NCBI GenBank assembly: GCA_963728155.1
Contig: CAVSJF010000006.1
Span: 868,001-932,000, forward strand
From: JACVRW01 sp963728155
Lineage (GTDB): Bacteria > Actinomycetota > Thermoleophilia > Solirubrobacterales > Thermoleophilaceae
Length of the DNA stretch: 64,000 nucleotides
Direction: 5' to 3'
Positions 1 to 8,862 of the stretch are shown piece after piece; the stretch's first letter is position 1, and every line of letters begins with the position of its first letter. Both the position numbers and the translations under genes were made by a program. The notes beneath the pieces are model-generated. The model searched no databases, was not told where the DNA came from, and was given only the letters and a program-made list of their open reading frames with translations.

Positions 1-166
1 CGAAGAAGAGGACGACGAGCGACTTCTCGGCCTCGGGGTCGTGCAGCACCACAACCTCCGTGGCCGGAAGCCCCTCCGGCTGCTCGCTGTCGCTCATCTC
101 CTTCCTCATCTCCTCCATGCGGTCCTTGCTGACTCCTTCGAAGGACACAACACGTGCCAGTGCCAT
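1..166 (-). CDS. Small hypothetical protein, 3' end cut by window edge
   Basis: The minus strand reads from an ATG at 166 (MALARVVSFEGVSKDRMEEM...) without a stop to base 1, so about 55 residues are visible. A purine-rich ribosome binding site (GAGAGGGG) lies just upstream at about 171-179. The visible part is a short beta-strand start, an acidic helix rich in Met/Glu/Lys, then a strand containing ATEVVVLHDPEAEKS. This looks like a small ferredoxin-like/ABM-type fold protein found in actinobacteria, but I cannot name a function. It is divergent from the sigma factor gene at 252. Confidence 0.6.
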   Translation of the reverse strand, partial: MALARVVSFEGVSKDRMEEMRKEMSDSEQPEGLPATEVVVLHDPEAEKSLVVLFF

Positions 167-251
167 CCCAGCCCCTCTCGATTGATGAGTCGCTTGTCGG
201 TTCTACTGTCGGCTGGCGGCGACATTCGTTACATGCGAGGATCGCCGCGGG

Positions 252-890
252 ATGGCCACCGCCCTGCCGCGGGACGAGACCGCGCTGCTGATGGCGCTCA
301 GGGACGGCGACGAGGCGGTCTTCATGGCGGTGGTCGAGGCGTGGGGGCCGGCGATGCTGCGCCTCGCCCGCGCGCACGTGTCGAGCCAGGCGATTGCCGA
401 GGAGGTGGTTCAGGAGGCATGGGTCGGCATCCTGCGGGCGCTCGATCGCTTCGAGGGGCGCTCGTCCCTGAAGACGTGGGCGTTCCGGATCGTGGCCAAC
501 ATCGCCAAGACACGTGGGACGAAGGAGTCCCGCAGCGTGCCGTTCTCGGCGGCGACCGTCGACGGGGAGGAGGGGCCGGCGGTCGATCCGGATCGATTCC
601 AGGCGCCCGGCGATCGCTATCCGGGGCACTGGCAGACGCCGCCCGAGCCGTGGCCCGAGCACCGGCTGGAGGCGGCGGAGACGCGCAACGCCGCTCTCGC
701 CGCGATCGCCGGGCTGCCGGCGCGCCAGCGCGAGATCATCACCCTGCGGGACATCGCCGGCTTCTCGGCGGAGGAGGCATGTAACGCGCTGGACGTCACG
801 GAGACCAACCAGCGTGTGCTCCTCCACCGTGCACGCTCGACGGTACGCAACGCTCTGGAGAGCCACTTCGACGCCGCAGAAGACCGATGA
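252..890 (+). CDS. ECF-subfamily RNA polymerase sigma factor
   Basis: A 212-residue protein with the two-domain plan of extracytoplasmic-function sigma factors. Region 2 is at about residues 20-90 (AIAEEVVQEAWVGILRALDRF, then SLKTWAFRIVANIAKTR for promoter melting). Region 4 is at about residues 150-205 (LPARQREIITLRDIAGFSAEEACNAL, with the helix-turn-helix NQRVLLHRARSTVRNALE). It should recruit RNA polymerase to a stress regulon. The stop overlaps the start of the zinc-finger anti-sigma gene by 4 bp, the classical sigma/anti-sigma arrangement. The linker (about residues 95-145) is longer and more acidic than in most ECF proteins. The target signal is not visible. Confidence 0.92.
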   Translation: MATALPRDETALLMALRDGDEAVFMAVVEAWGPAMLRLARAHVSSQAIAEEVVQEAWVGILRALDRFEGRSSLKTWAFRIVANIAKTRGTKESRSVPFSAATVDGEEGPAVDPDRFQAPGDRYPGHWQTPPEPWPEHRLEAAETRNAALAAIAGLPARQREIITLRDIAGFSAEEACNALDVTETNQRVLLHRARSTVRNALESHFDAAEDR

Positions 891-1156
891 AATTCAGACT
901 TCGCAAGAAGCCCCCGGGCATGGACTGCAACGAGCTCGTCGAGCTCGTCACGGACTACCTCGAGGGGGAGCTGCCACCGGCCGACGTGGAGCGCTTCGAG
1001 GCGCACCTCGAGGAGTGCGAGGCCTGCGCGACGTACATCGAGCAGATCCGCCAGTCGGTGGCGGTCGTCGGCACGCTCAGCGAGGAGACCCTGCCGCAGG
1101 GGGCCGCCGACGCGCTGCTGGCCGAGTTCCGCGACTGGAAGCGCGCACGGGACTAG
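887..1156 (+). CDS. Zinc-finger anti-sigma factor
   Basis: An 89-residue soluble protein with the zf-HC2 signature: a Cys at about residue 14 (MDCNEL) and HLEECEACATYI, which supplies His-x3-Cys-x2-Cys. In ZAS proteins these ligands bind zinc and the domain sequesters the cognate sigma factor. There is no transmembrane segment, so it acts in the cytoplasm, possibly redox-sensitive like RsrA. The ATG overlaps the sigma factor stop (ATGA), so the two are translationally coupled. Its target is inferred to be the sigma factor at 252-890. Confidence 0.88.
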   Translation: MKFRLRKKPPGMDCNELVELVTDYLEGELPPADVERFEAHLEECEACATYIEQIRQSVAVVGTLSEETLPQGAADALLAEFRDWKRARD

Positions 1157-1198
1157 CGCCCGGCGTAACGCCTCCCGCCCCGGGCCGACTGAGGGGGC

Positions 1199-2441
1199 AT
1201 GCACGAGCCAGCCTTCTCCGGCCTGCTGCTGGTGGTGGCGGTGGCGTTCGCGGCGCCGTTCCTGCTCGGCTTCTTCCCAAGCGTGCGCCTGCCCGCTGTC
1301 GTGCTCGAGATCACGGCGGGGATCGCGATCGGACCGGCCGGGCCTCGGGTGGGTCGAGATCGACGAGACGATCTCGGTGCTCGCGACGATCGGGCTCGTC
1401 TTCCTCCTCTTCCTCGCCGGCCTCGAGGTCGAGTTCGACAAGCTCCGCGGGCGCCTCCTGCGCGTGGCGGGCGGCGGCTGGCTGCTGTCCTTCGGGATCG
1501 CCGTCGTCGCCGGCCTGGCGCTGAAGGCGGGTGGCCTCGCCGAGACCCCGCTGCTCGTCGCCGTGATCCTCTCGGCGACGTCGCTCGGCGTGATCATCCC
1601 CGTGCTCAAGGACGCCGGCGAGATCGCGTCGCGGTTCGGCCAACTCGTGGTGGCTGCCGGATCGATCGCCGACTTCGGGGCGATCATCCTGCTCTCGGTC
1701 CTGTTCGCCGGCGAGGGCGGCACCGGGGCCACTCTCGTCCTGATCGGCGGCCTGCTCGCGCTGGCGGCCACGGTCTTCTTCGTGGTGCGCGGGGCGGAAC
1801 GGTCGAAGCGGATCGGTGACGACCTGCTGCGGCTCCAGGACACCACCGCCCAGATCAGGGTGCGCGGGGCGATCGTCCTGTTGATCGCGTTCGCCGCCGT
1901 CGCCGAGCAGCTCGGCCTCGAGGTGATCCTCGGAGCGTTCGCGGCCGGCGCGGTCCTGACGCTCGCCGATCGCGACGAGGTGATGACCCACCCCACCTTC
2001 CGGCTCAAGCTCGAGGCGATCGGCTTCGGCGTCTTCATCCCGGTCTTCTTCGTGGCGAGCGGCCTGCGATTCGACCTCGACGCCCTGCTCGACGACCCGT
2101 CGAACCTCGCGATGGTGCCGGTGTTCCTACTGGCGCTCGCGGTCGTGCGCGGCCTTCCGGCCCTGCTCTACCGGCCGCTTGTCGGCGCCCGGCGAGCCGC
2201 CGTCGCGGGCCTCTTCCAGGCGACGTCGCTGCCGTTCATCGTCGCCGCGACGGCGATCGGACGCGAAGTGGACATGATCGGCGGCGCCGAAAGCGCCGAG
2301 CTGATCGCCGCCGGGCTGCTGTCGGTGCTGTTGTTCCCGCTCGCGGGCAGCCTGCTCCTGCGCGGAGACGTGAAACGGAACGGGGCGCCGGCAGACATAG
2401 CCCCGAAGCAAGTTCTCCTGGTCCCCAAGGAGGAGACGTGA
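1199..2441 (+). CDS. Kef-type cation/proton antiporter, one frameshift
   Basis: Two reading frames together encode a CPA2 monovalent cation:proton antiporter of about 413 residues. The first frame gives a membrane start (MHEPAFSGLLLVVAVAFAAP...) and ends its good match at IAIGPAG. The second continues with ISVLATIGLVFLLFLAGLEV, the conserved core of this family, and runs to 2441 with about ten more hydrophobic segments. Removing one G from the GGG at 1340-1342 restores GPAGLGWVEIDETISVLATIG. It probably exchanges K+ or Na+ for protons at the membrane. There is no C-terminal RCK/TrkA-N domain. The last base overlaps the next gene. Confidence 0.82.
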
Positions 2442-3193
2442 CGATGCCCGACCTTTCCGAAAGGCACGAAGCGCTCGCGACCGAGTCCAGGTGGGACTTC
2501 TCGGACCTCAGGGCGCTCTTCATCAACTGCACCCTGAAGCGCTCGCCGGAGATCTCCAACACGCGCGCGCTCGGTGACCTGTCCGCCGGGATCATGGAAC
2601 GCAACGGCGTCTCGGTCGAGTTCATCCGCGCGATCGACCACGACATCGCGACCGGCGTCCAACCGGACATGACCGAGCACGGCTGGGAGAACGACGACTG
2701 GCCCGCGATCTTCGAGAAGGTCCAGGCCGCGGACATCCTCGTGCTGCTCGCGCCGATCTGGCTGGGCGAGAAGTCGTCGGTCTGCACGCATGTCATCGAG
2801 CGGCTCTACGGCAACAGCCACCTCCTCAACGAGAACGGCCAGTACGCCTACTACGGCCGCGTCGGCGGCTGCCTGATCACCGGCAACGAGGACGGCGCCA
2901 AGCACTGCTCCATGAACATCCTCTACTCGCTCCAGCACCTCGGCTACACGATCCCGCCCCAGGCGGACTCAGGCTGGATGGGCGAAGCCGGCCCCGGGCC
3001 GAGCTACCTCGACCCCGGATCGGGCGGACCCGAGAACGACTTCACCAACCGCAACACCACGTTCATGACCTGGAACCTGATGCACCTCGCCCGCATGCTC
3101 AAGGACGCCGGCGGCATCCCCGCCCACGGCAACCAGCGCTCTGAATGGGACGCCGGCTGCCGCTTCGACTTCGCCAACCCCGAACACCGCTAG
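2438..3193 (+). CDS. Flavodoxin-like NAD(P)H-dependent FMN reductase
   Basis: A 251-residue soluble protein of the flavodoxin/NADPH-dependent FMN reductase fold. The first strand and phosphate loop are ALFINCTLKRSPEISNT (about residues 27-43). LVLLAPIWLGEKSS and GRVGGCLITGNEDGAKHC match the flavin-contacting loops. Such enzymes reduce quinones, nitro compounds or other acceptors through FMN. The reported start is GTG at 2438, overlapping the antiporter stop. A strong AAGGAGGAG at 2427-2435 is better spaced for the ATG at 2444, so the true start may be two codons later. It converges with the next gene by a 4-bp overlap. Confidence 0.85.
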   Translation: MTMPDLSERHEALATESRWDFSDLRALFINCTLKRSPEISNTRALGDLSAGIMERNGVSVEFIRAIDHDIATGVQPDMTEHGWENDDWPAIFEKVQAADILVLLAPIWLGEKSSVCTHVIERLYGNSHLLNENGQYAYYGRVGGCLITGNEDGAKHCSMNILYSLQHLGYTIPPQADSGWMGEAGPGPSYLDPGSGGPENDFTNRNTTFMTWNLMHLARMLKDAGGIPAHGNQRSEWDAGCRFDFANPEHR

Positions 3194-4548
3194 TCCTTGC
3201 TCGCGCGAGTCACCGCCGGCGGCGCCCAGCCGCCGTCGAGAGCCTCGGGCTTCGGGTAGTAGAGGCGTGCGCAGAGGTTGAACCCGCCCTCGGGGGCGGG
3301 CAGCCAGTTCGAGCTGCCGTTCTCGGGCTTCGCGTGCTGAATCGATATCTCGAGCGAGCCATCGCTGCCGTACTGCAGCTCGTCGCGATCGCCGATCGCG
3401 AAGCGGTCGAGCTCGTTGGCGACCTGGAAGCCCTCATCGTCGTAGAGGGTGAGGGACCAGAAGGCGTTCACGGGCGGCAGCTCGCCGGCTTCGAAATGCC
3501 AGACGTAAGCGTTCGTGCCCGTCAGCGGCTGGCCGTCCGCATCGACGTAGCAGAGCGGATAGATCGCGTCCTCGGGCAGATTCGCGCCCAGTCCGATCAG
3601 CTCGACGCAGGCGCGGGTGAGGTAGTCGGTCCCGTAGTTGCCGACGTTCGAGGTCATCAGGACCCAGCCGTTCGTCTGCCGGCCCAGCTTCTTCTGCTGA
3701 TCCGTGATCCGCTTCTGGGCCTCGGGAACCGCCCTCTCCAGCGCGCGACTCACCGTCTCGCCGGCCGCCGAGAGGTCGAACGACTCGCCCGGTCGAAATC
3801 CGATCCGGGCGAGCCGGTCGAGCACTGGGTAGTCCTGGAAGTGCGGCGCCTGCTGCTTGAGGACCTCGGCGGCCCGGCTGAAGAACTCGGACGCATCAAG
3901 CGCGAAGACCTGGCGCACCGGCGGCGTCTCGTTGTCCACGCCGGGGTCGACGCTCCCCCTGACGTCCGGCGGGTCGGACCCCCATGAGGACAGCGGCGTT
4001 ATCCGCAGACCGTCCTGGAAGGCCCTGACCTCGTCGTAGGTGGTGACGCTGGCCTGAGTCCGGCCGATGATCCACACCCACGAGCTGGAGGCGTCGTAGC
4101 GCCGCATGTCGCCGGGCAGGTCACCCGACCAGCCCGGACCGACGATCGCGAAGTCGCCCGCCTCGGGGCCGGTCGTGCGAGTGCCCGGGCACGCGAAGAC
4201 CTCCCCCCACATGTCGTAGAGCGGAAGCAGGTAGTAGTTGTCGCCGGCGGACGGCACGGAGACGATGCGCGGCTCATCGTGCAGATCGAGCCAGGCGATC
4301 GAATAGAGCGTGTCGAAGTTCGGACGGACCACGTCCCTGAAGTCGCCCGGCGGGAACGCCCGCACGTTCACGAAGACGTCCGCGGGGCCCCGGCCGGGAC
4401 TCTCCCCGGGGGTCGCGACGTTGGTCATCTGCTGGCGCGTCGTCTCCATCAGCAGCAGCGAGTAGAGGAACGTGTATCCCTCGATTCCGATCGCATGGGC
4501 GGTGTCTTCGTCAACGGCCGCTGCCGTAGCCGACTGAGTGCTGCTCAT
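3190..4548 (-). CDS. DUF1254/DUF1214 domain protein
   Basis: A 452-residue protein with the DUF1254-DUF1214 architecture. The N-terminal half carries VNVRAFPPGDFRDVVRPNFD and TLYSIAWLDLHDEPRIVSVP; the C-terminal half carries NAYVWHFEAGELPPVNAFWS and LTLYDDEGFQVANELDRFAI. The fold is a pair of beta-sandwich-like domains often found in secreted or periplasmic proteins, but no signal peptide is visible here. The biochemical function of the family is not established. ATG at 4548 is chosen over the GTG one codon upstream because GGAG sits about 8 bases before it. The gene may share a transcript with the lipoprotein gene upstream (95-bp gap). Confidence 0.82.
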   Translation of the reverse strand: MSSTQSATAAAVDEDTAHAIGIEGYTFLYSLLLMETTRQQMTNVATPGESPGRGPADVFVNVRAFPPGDFRDVVRPNFDTLYSIAWLDLHDEPRIVSVPSAGDNYYLLPLYDMWGEVFACPGTRTTGPEAGDFAIVGPGWSGDLPGDMRRYDASSSWVWIIGRTQASVTTYDEVRAFQDGLRITPLSSWGSDPPDVRGSVDPGVDNETPPVRQVFALDASEFFSRAAEVLKQQAPHFQDYPVLDRLARIGFRPGESFDLSAAGETVSRALERAVPEAQKRITDQQKKLGRQTNGWVLMTSNVGNYGTDYLTRACVELIGLGANLPEDAIYPLCYVDADGQPLTGTNAYVWHFEAGELPPVNAFWSLTLYDDEGFQVANELDRFAIGDRDELQYGSDGSLEISIQHAKPENGSSNWLPAPEGGFNLCARLYYPKPEALDGGWAPPAVTRASKD

Positions 4549-4643
4549 CACTTACTCCAGTCCGGTGGGATGTGCCGAAATTCAATTGCGCCCTCGGCAA
4601 CGCGTCGTCACCTCGATGGGGTGAAGATTCTACGCCGTCCGAG

Positions 4644-6206
4644 TCAGCGGGCCGAATAGCTTCCACCGGTCGCCTCGATGTGCGCACGCAGCTTGGTGAG
4701 GAGGCTTCCGTCCAGGAGCGCCTGCGTGCCCCCGGAGGCTCCCCGCGGGGCTGCGGTGCCGATGTTCGCCGGCGAGGCGACGAACTCGTCGCCGGTCACG
4801 GACGACCAGGGTTTGCCCGCGTGCTTCGGATTCTGCACCGTGCCGAAGTAGCACGGTACGCCCTCGCGACCGGCATCAGGAGCGTAGGCGCCCGCGTACG
4901 AAGACGCCGCGCCCTTGAGTCGGATCAGCAGGTTCGCCGTCGTGAGCTCGTTGGCGGCGCCGCCACGCAGGGTCGCGAAGCCCTCGCGCCTGGCGTAGGC
5001 GAACACCTGCCGCCGCTCGGAGGCGCTGAGATCTCTCGGCCACACGAGAATCGTCGAGCCGCCGCTGCTGTCGACCTCGAGCTCGGCGTCGCCGAGACTG
5101 GTTGTGAACGGCGTGCCCGGGCGGTACGCGCCGATAGCGGATCCGTACTGGGTGAACGAGACGAAATCCGCCTCTTTCTGGACGTACGGAGACGTAGGCG
5201 TCACGTTTCTCGAGTCGAAGTAGGTCGCGACGTGGGGCATCCGGATCAGCGAGATCTCGTCGGTGGGCGTCGGGGTCCCGAGGTAGCCCGCACAGTTGTC
5301 GGGCGGGGGAATCTCGGAGACGTCGGCACCCGGCAGCAGTGGCGGCCGAGTGAACTGGATCAGGCCCTTGGGATTGGGCGGCGCGAACTGAAAGCCCTTG
5401 GCGGGCGAGCCCGAGCCCAGCAGCCGGTCGAAGGGAAGGCCGTTCTTGAGCTCCAGGTTGTCGCGCAGGACCGGAGGGCTCGTGGCGGGGGGATCGGTCG
5501 GCGGCGTCTGGACCACGTCGGGTAGCTGATTGAGCGGAGCGCAAGGTACACCCTGCCCGGTCGTGTAGTCCACGGCTCGCACTGTCGGGAACGGTGTGTC
5601 GGTGGGGCCGCCGGACCCGCCACGGTTGTAGCCCTCAAAGGCCTGGTAGACGCGATTGGCAAGGATCCACATCGGCGCCGCCTTCTTGTTGCTCGGGCTG
5701 CGCAACACGTTCGACGCCGGAATGTCCTGCAGCAACCTTGCAGTCTGGCTCTGGTCGACCCCCTCTGGAAGGATCAGCAGGGAGAAGTTGCGTTTGGGCG
5801 CGGAGATCGGTGTGGGTGCCCCCGACCACGGATTCACGTTGCCGGGATCGGGGCTGATGTCGCTCTTGCCCACGACGGAGAACGGCTGGGCTTTGCCGGT
5901 GTAGACCATCCACGACGTCCAAGGCGCGTAGGGCGCGGGACCCTTCACCGTGTATCCGATGTGGTCGCTTGCGGGACTCACCTTCGGAACGACGTAGGTG
6001 TAGGCGGCGTGTGGATCGGCCTGAAGCGGGAACCGCACCCGGTCGAGCCACTCGAAGTAGTAGTTGCAGACTGACGACCCGCTGGCAGCGCGCACGCTCG
6101 AGCCGGGGCTCTTGTCGTCGTCGCCGAAATCACAGCTCACGACGACGGCAGCAACCACGCTCACGACGACCATCAGCCCAGCCTGGCGAGCGATGAGACG
6201 GTTCAC
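4644..6206 (-). CDS. Putative lipoprotein of unknown function
   Basis: A 520-residue protein that begins with a charged start, a hydrophobic run (MVVVSVVAAVVVSC) and a cysteine that fits a lipobox (VVSC), so it is probably lipid-anchored outside the membrane. The rest is Pro/Ser/Thr-rich with short predicted strands and no motif I recognise. Sections such as NYYFEWLDRVRFPLQADPHA and YGSAIGAYRPGTPFTTSLGD suggest a globular secreted domain. Its start overlaps the stop of the upstream dehalogenase-like gene by 4 bp, so the two are co-translated. No function is assigned. Confidence 0.7.
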   Translation of the reverse strand: MNRLIARQAGLMVVVSVVAAVVVSCDFGDDDKSPGSSVRAASGSSVCNYYFEWLDRVRFPLQADPHAAYTYVVPKVSPASDHIGYTVKGPAPYAPWTSWMVYTGKAQPFSVVGKSDISPDPGNVNPWSGAPTPISAPKRNFSLLILPEGVDQSQTARLLQDIPASNVLRSPSNKKAAPMWILANRVYQAFEGYNRGGSGGPTDTPFPTVRAVDYTTGQGVPCAPLNQLPDVVQTPPTDPPATSPPVLRDNLELKNGLPFDRLLGSGSPAKGFQFAPPNPKGLIQFTRPPLLPGADVSEIPPPDNCAGYLGTPTPTDEISLIRMPHVATYFDSRNVTPTSPYVQKEADFVSFTQYGSAIGAYRPGTPFTTSLGDAELEVDSSGGSTILVWPRDLSASERRQVFAYARREGFATLRGGAANELTTANLLIRLKGAASSYAGAYAPDAGREGVPCYFGTVQNPKHAGKPWSSVTGDEFVASPANIGTAAPRGASGGTQALLDGSLLTKLRAHIEATGGSYSAR

Positions 6207-7096
6207 AGCCGAGCGTCCTGCTGGGACGTCGCAACGACAGCAGAGACGTGCTCCGCGATCGCCTCGAAGCAGTCTTCCTGAAGGAAGTGCTTCCCCGGCA
6301 GAGGAAGCAGCTGGGCTCCGGTGATTCTCCGCACGGCCTCGCCCTCCGTCTCAAGCCTCAGGAGGGGATCGTTGACGCCCCAGACAACCTGGACCGGCAC
6401 GCTCAGCTCACCAAGCGCCTGTGCGTAGGTCTCGCTCTTCGCGCGCGTCCGCTCCAGCCCGGTGACCATGCGGACGCAAGCACGACCCCCGTCCTCGCGA
6501 CGCAGCAGCATGAGCCACGCGTCGATCTCGGCGTCAGTGACGCTGCCGCGGTCCGCCACACCCACTTGCCACATCAGCCGTCGGAACGCCGATCGGGGAA
6601 GCAGTTTCAGGGCGGGTAAGAAGAGGCGCGGATGGGCCAACAGCTCAAACGCCCGCGGCCGACGGAAATGCTCGACGTCGACGACCGTGTTGAGGATCGT
6701 CACCGAGCGGACCCGCTCCGGCATTCGGGCGCACACCTCGAAGCCGACCGGGCCACCAAAGTCGTGCACGACGAGATGATACCGGTCGAGCGCGAGGGCA
6801 TCGACTGCGGCGGCAGACCATTCGCCGAGGCCCGTCCAGGTGTAGTCGAAGGCGCTGGGACGCGCCGCCAGCCCAAGTCCGGGAAGGTCGAAGGCAACGC
6901 CGCGGAGCCCGCGGGCCGCGAGTACCGGCAGCAGCTTCCGATAGAGGAATGACGACGCCGGGATGCCGTGGAAGCAGAGGACGATCTCGCCTTCGCCCTC
7001 CTCACGCACAAAGCTGCACACCCCGGCCGCTTCGAACTGCCTGCCCCGCGACCGGTGTTCGGCGATCTCCGCCAGGCCGCTCTGGCGACGGTTCAC
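6203..7096 (-). CDS. Alpha/beta hydrolase, haloalkane dehalogenase-like
   Basis: A 297-residue alpha/beta hydrolase. The oxyanion segment is CFHGIPASS (about residues 41-49). The nucleophile elbow reads VVHDFGGPVG with Asp112 in place of serine, the acid is in WGVNDPLL (Asp243) and the base is in LPGKHFLQED (His270). Asp nucleophile plus the HFLQED box is the pattern of haloalkane dehalogenases rather than esterases; epoxide hydrolases share the Asp but usually have a different His context. Substrate is unknown. The start is GTG. The gene overlaps the following lipoprotein gene by 4 bp and leads the pair. Confidence 0.82.
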   Translation of the reverse strand: MNRRQSGLAEIAEHRSRGRQFEAAGVCSFVREEGEGEIVLCFHGIPASSFLYRKLLPVLAARGLRGVAFDLPGLGLAARPSAFDYTWTGLGEWSAAAVDALALDRYHLVVHDFGGPVGFEVCARMPERVRSVTILNTVVDVEHFRRPRAFELLAHPRLFLPALKLLPRSAFRRLMWQVGVADRGSVTDAEIDAWLMLLRREDGGRACVRMVTGLERTRAKSETYAQALGELSVPVQVVWGVNDPLLRLETEGEAVRRITGAQLLPLPGKHFLQEDCFEAIAEHVSAVVATSQQDARL

Positions 7097-7311
7097 GTCG
7101 CAGGACCGATCCCGACGCCGGGCTGCGCGGCGAGGATCCGCCGTAGGCTCGGAATGAGCTGCGGCCGGCGCGCGCGGGTCACCGCTCCAGCATCGAGCGC
7201 GAGGCCGCTGCGTGCATCACCCGAACCGGGTGATCGGGTCAGCCTGGTGGTCCAGCGGCCGACGCGGCGTCGACGACGCCTCCGAGGCGGTGGTCGACGC
7301 CCAGCGGTTGC

Positions 7312-7845
7312 ATGTCGGTGCTCAAGCAATCAGACTGGGACGCCGTGGCCCAGGAACTCGCAATCCCGGGGGCGGGAACAACCGCCAAGATCCGCAACCC
7401 GCTCGCCGTGCTGGCGCTCGGGCTCATCACCCTGGGCATCTACCACGTCTTCTGGTGGTACTTCATCAACCGCGAGATGGCCGACCTCGGCCGAGCGAAC
7501 CGCAGGCCCGAGCTCGGCGACAACCCGATCATGTCGGTGCTCGCCGTGACCATCGGTTCCCTCATCATCGTGCCGCTGTTCGTCAGCTTCTGGCAAACAC
7601 TCAGGCGCATCGAGACCTCCCAGAACCTGGTGCTCGGGTCGAACAACCTCGCCGTGGTCCTGGTGTTCATCCTCGGACTGATCCCGCTGGTGAATCTCAT
7701 CGTGGCGCCGCTCATGCAGAGCAACCTGAACCAGGTCTGGGAGGCCGGAGCCCAGCCGGCCGGGTCGCTCGAGTCGGCACCGGCACAGCAGCCGATCGAG
7801 CAAGCGGAGTCGCCCTCCGCGTCGCGCCCCACGCCGAGCGCCTGA
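7312..7845 (+). CDS. DUF4234 membrane protein
   Basis: A 177-residue integral membrane protein. After a polar N-terminus comes RNPLAVLALGLITLGIYHVF with WWYFINREM, the signature of DUF4234, then two more hydrophobic segments (SVLAVTIGSLIIVPLFVSFW and LAVVLVFILGLIPLVNLIVA). The C-terminal 35 residues are Ala/Pro/Ser/Gln-rich and probably disordered in the cytoplasm. Function of the family is unknown. The gene stands alone between the divergent hydrolase gene and tRNA-Arg. The upstream 215 bp holds no gene. Confidence 0.8.
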   Translation: MSVLKQSDWDAVAQELAIPGAGTTAKIRNPLAVLALGLITLGIYHVFWWYFINREMADLGRANRRPELGDNPIMSVLAVTIGSLIIVPLFVSFWQTLRRIETSQNLVLGSNNLAVVLVFILGLIPLVNLIVAPLMQSNLNQVWEAGAQPAGSLESAPAQQPIEQAESPSASRPTPSA

Positions 7846-7869
7846 GCGGGCTGAGCGGCCTCCCGACGA

Positions 7870-7943
7870 TGCCCCCGGCAGGACTCGAACCTGCGACCCG
7901 CTGCTTAGAAGGCAGCCGCTCTTTCCAGCTGAGCTACGGGGGC
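7870..7943 (-). tRNA. tRNA-Arg (TCT anticodon)
   Basis: The minus strand folds into a complete 74-nt tRNA cloverleaf. The acceptor arm GCCCCCG pairs with CGGGGGC, the D-arm has AGCTCAGCTGG, the anticodon stem GCTGC/GCAGC encloses loop CTTCTAA (anticodon TCT, reads AGA), and the T-arm has GGTTCGAGTCC. The discriminator base is A at 7870 and no CCA is encoded. Confidence 0.95.
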
Positions 7944-7970
7944 TCACCGGCGAGGATAGGACCCGCGCGC

Positions 7971-8390
7971 TCAGCGCCCCGACCCGCCGCCAATCGAGGA
8001 ACCCGACAACAGGAAGAACCAGACTTCGAAGGCGACCGCGGCCAGGATCACGCACACCACCACGATCTGCTCCGGCGCGCTCGCCCTCGCCCTGGCGCCC
8101 GCCGGGTCGGGGCGTTCTCCGCGCATGCTGCGTAGCCACGGAGCATGCGTGCGGACGGTGGGCATGGTGCCGGTGGCCTCGCGGTAGGCGTAGCTGACGC
8201 GCTTGAGCGCCTGGTAGAGCAGGAAGCTGAACAACACGAGACAGCCGATCACGGCCGCGAAGGCGCCCATGGAGGGCTGGCTTTCCTCGCCCTGGATCTG
8301 CGAGCCGATCCAGAGCGCGAGCAGCGGACTGCCCGTCCAGACGTTGAGAGCTATGAACGCGGTGAGAGCGGCGAGTGCGTAGCGCTTCAG
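7971..8390 (-). CDS. Small membrane protein, probable CTG start
   Basis: From the ATG at 8270 the frame gives 99 residues, but protein-like sequence continues in frame upstream to a CTG at 8390 (LKRYALAALTAFIALNVWTG). The extended protein has about 140 residues and three hydrophobic segments: AALTAFIALNVW, AAVIGCLVLFSFLLY and IVVVCVILAAVAFEVWFFLL. A cytoplasmic loop contains WLRSMRGERPDP. No ATG, GTG or TTG exists in frame between 8270 and the upstream gene, so either CTG is used or a start was lost. Function is unknown. It sits just downstream of the Usp gene, on the same strand as the kdp locus. Confidence 0.65.
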   Translation of the reverse strand: MKRYALAALTAFIALNVWTGSPLLALWIGSQIQGEESQPSMGAFAAVIGCLVLFSFLLYQALKRVSYAYREATGTMPTVRTHAPWLRSMRGERPDPAGARARASAPEQIVVVCVILAAVAFEVWFFLLSGSSIGGGSGR

Positions 8391-8409
8391 GCCCCGGACG
8401 ATACGGGCT

Positions 8410-8862
8410 CTAGCCCGGGCGCAGCACCAACAGGTCGCCTGGCGCTTCCTGCAAGAGCCAGCTCACATCGGTCGGCTCGAATCCCGGCCCCGTGCCCACC
8501 TTCGCGGTCACCACCAGGGTGTCGAAGCGCTCGCTTTCGAGCAGGGCGCCGAGCGCGTGGCGGGCCGTCCGGCCGCGCTCGAAGCGCGAGTCCACGGGCA
8601 CGCCTTCGACGGTGGCTCGTTGCTCGATCAGCTCCAGCAGCGGCATCGCCAGCTCCGATTCGCGCTCCGGCACCGGGGAATCCAGCGACAGGTGGTGGGG
8701 CACGACCGCGAGGTAGGCGGGAATCAGCGTGGCGTCCTGGGCCCACGCCAGGGCGAGAATGAGCTCGAGCGCGGCGTTGGAGACCGTCGAGCCGTTGAAG
8801 GGGAAGAGGATCCGTCGCCCCGACTCGCCGTCGCCGGGCCGGGTCCGGCGCATGGGGCTCAT
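8410..8862 (-). CDS. Universal stress protein domain protein
   Basis: A 150-residue single-domain Usp/UspA-like protein. RRILFPFNGSTVSNAALELI matches the first strand and helix, and SERFDTLVVTAKVGTG the later strand before the C-terminal region. The usual ATP-binding G-2x-G-9x-G-(S/T) motif is not clear; the C-terminus reads LLQEAPGDLLVLRPG. The ATG at 8862 overlaps the stop of the KdpD-N gene by 4 bp. KdpD proteins normally carry a Usp domain between the KdpD domain and the kinase, so this coupled gene may be a further signalling subunit of the split sensor. Confidence 0.8.
   Translation of the reverse strand: MSPMRRTRPGDGESGRRILFPFNGSTVSNAALELILALAWAQDATLIPAYLAVVPHHLSLDSPVPERESELAMPLLELIEQRATVEGVPVDSRFERGRTARHALGALLESERFDTLVVTAKVGTGPGFEPTDVSWLLQEAPGDLLVLRPG

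Noticed and set aside
617..2038. Minus-strand frame of 473 codons
   Set aside because: Antisense to the sigma, anti-sigma and antiporter genes; composition is that of a shadow frame.
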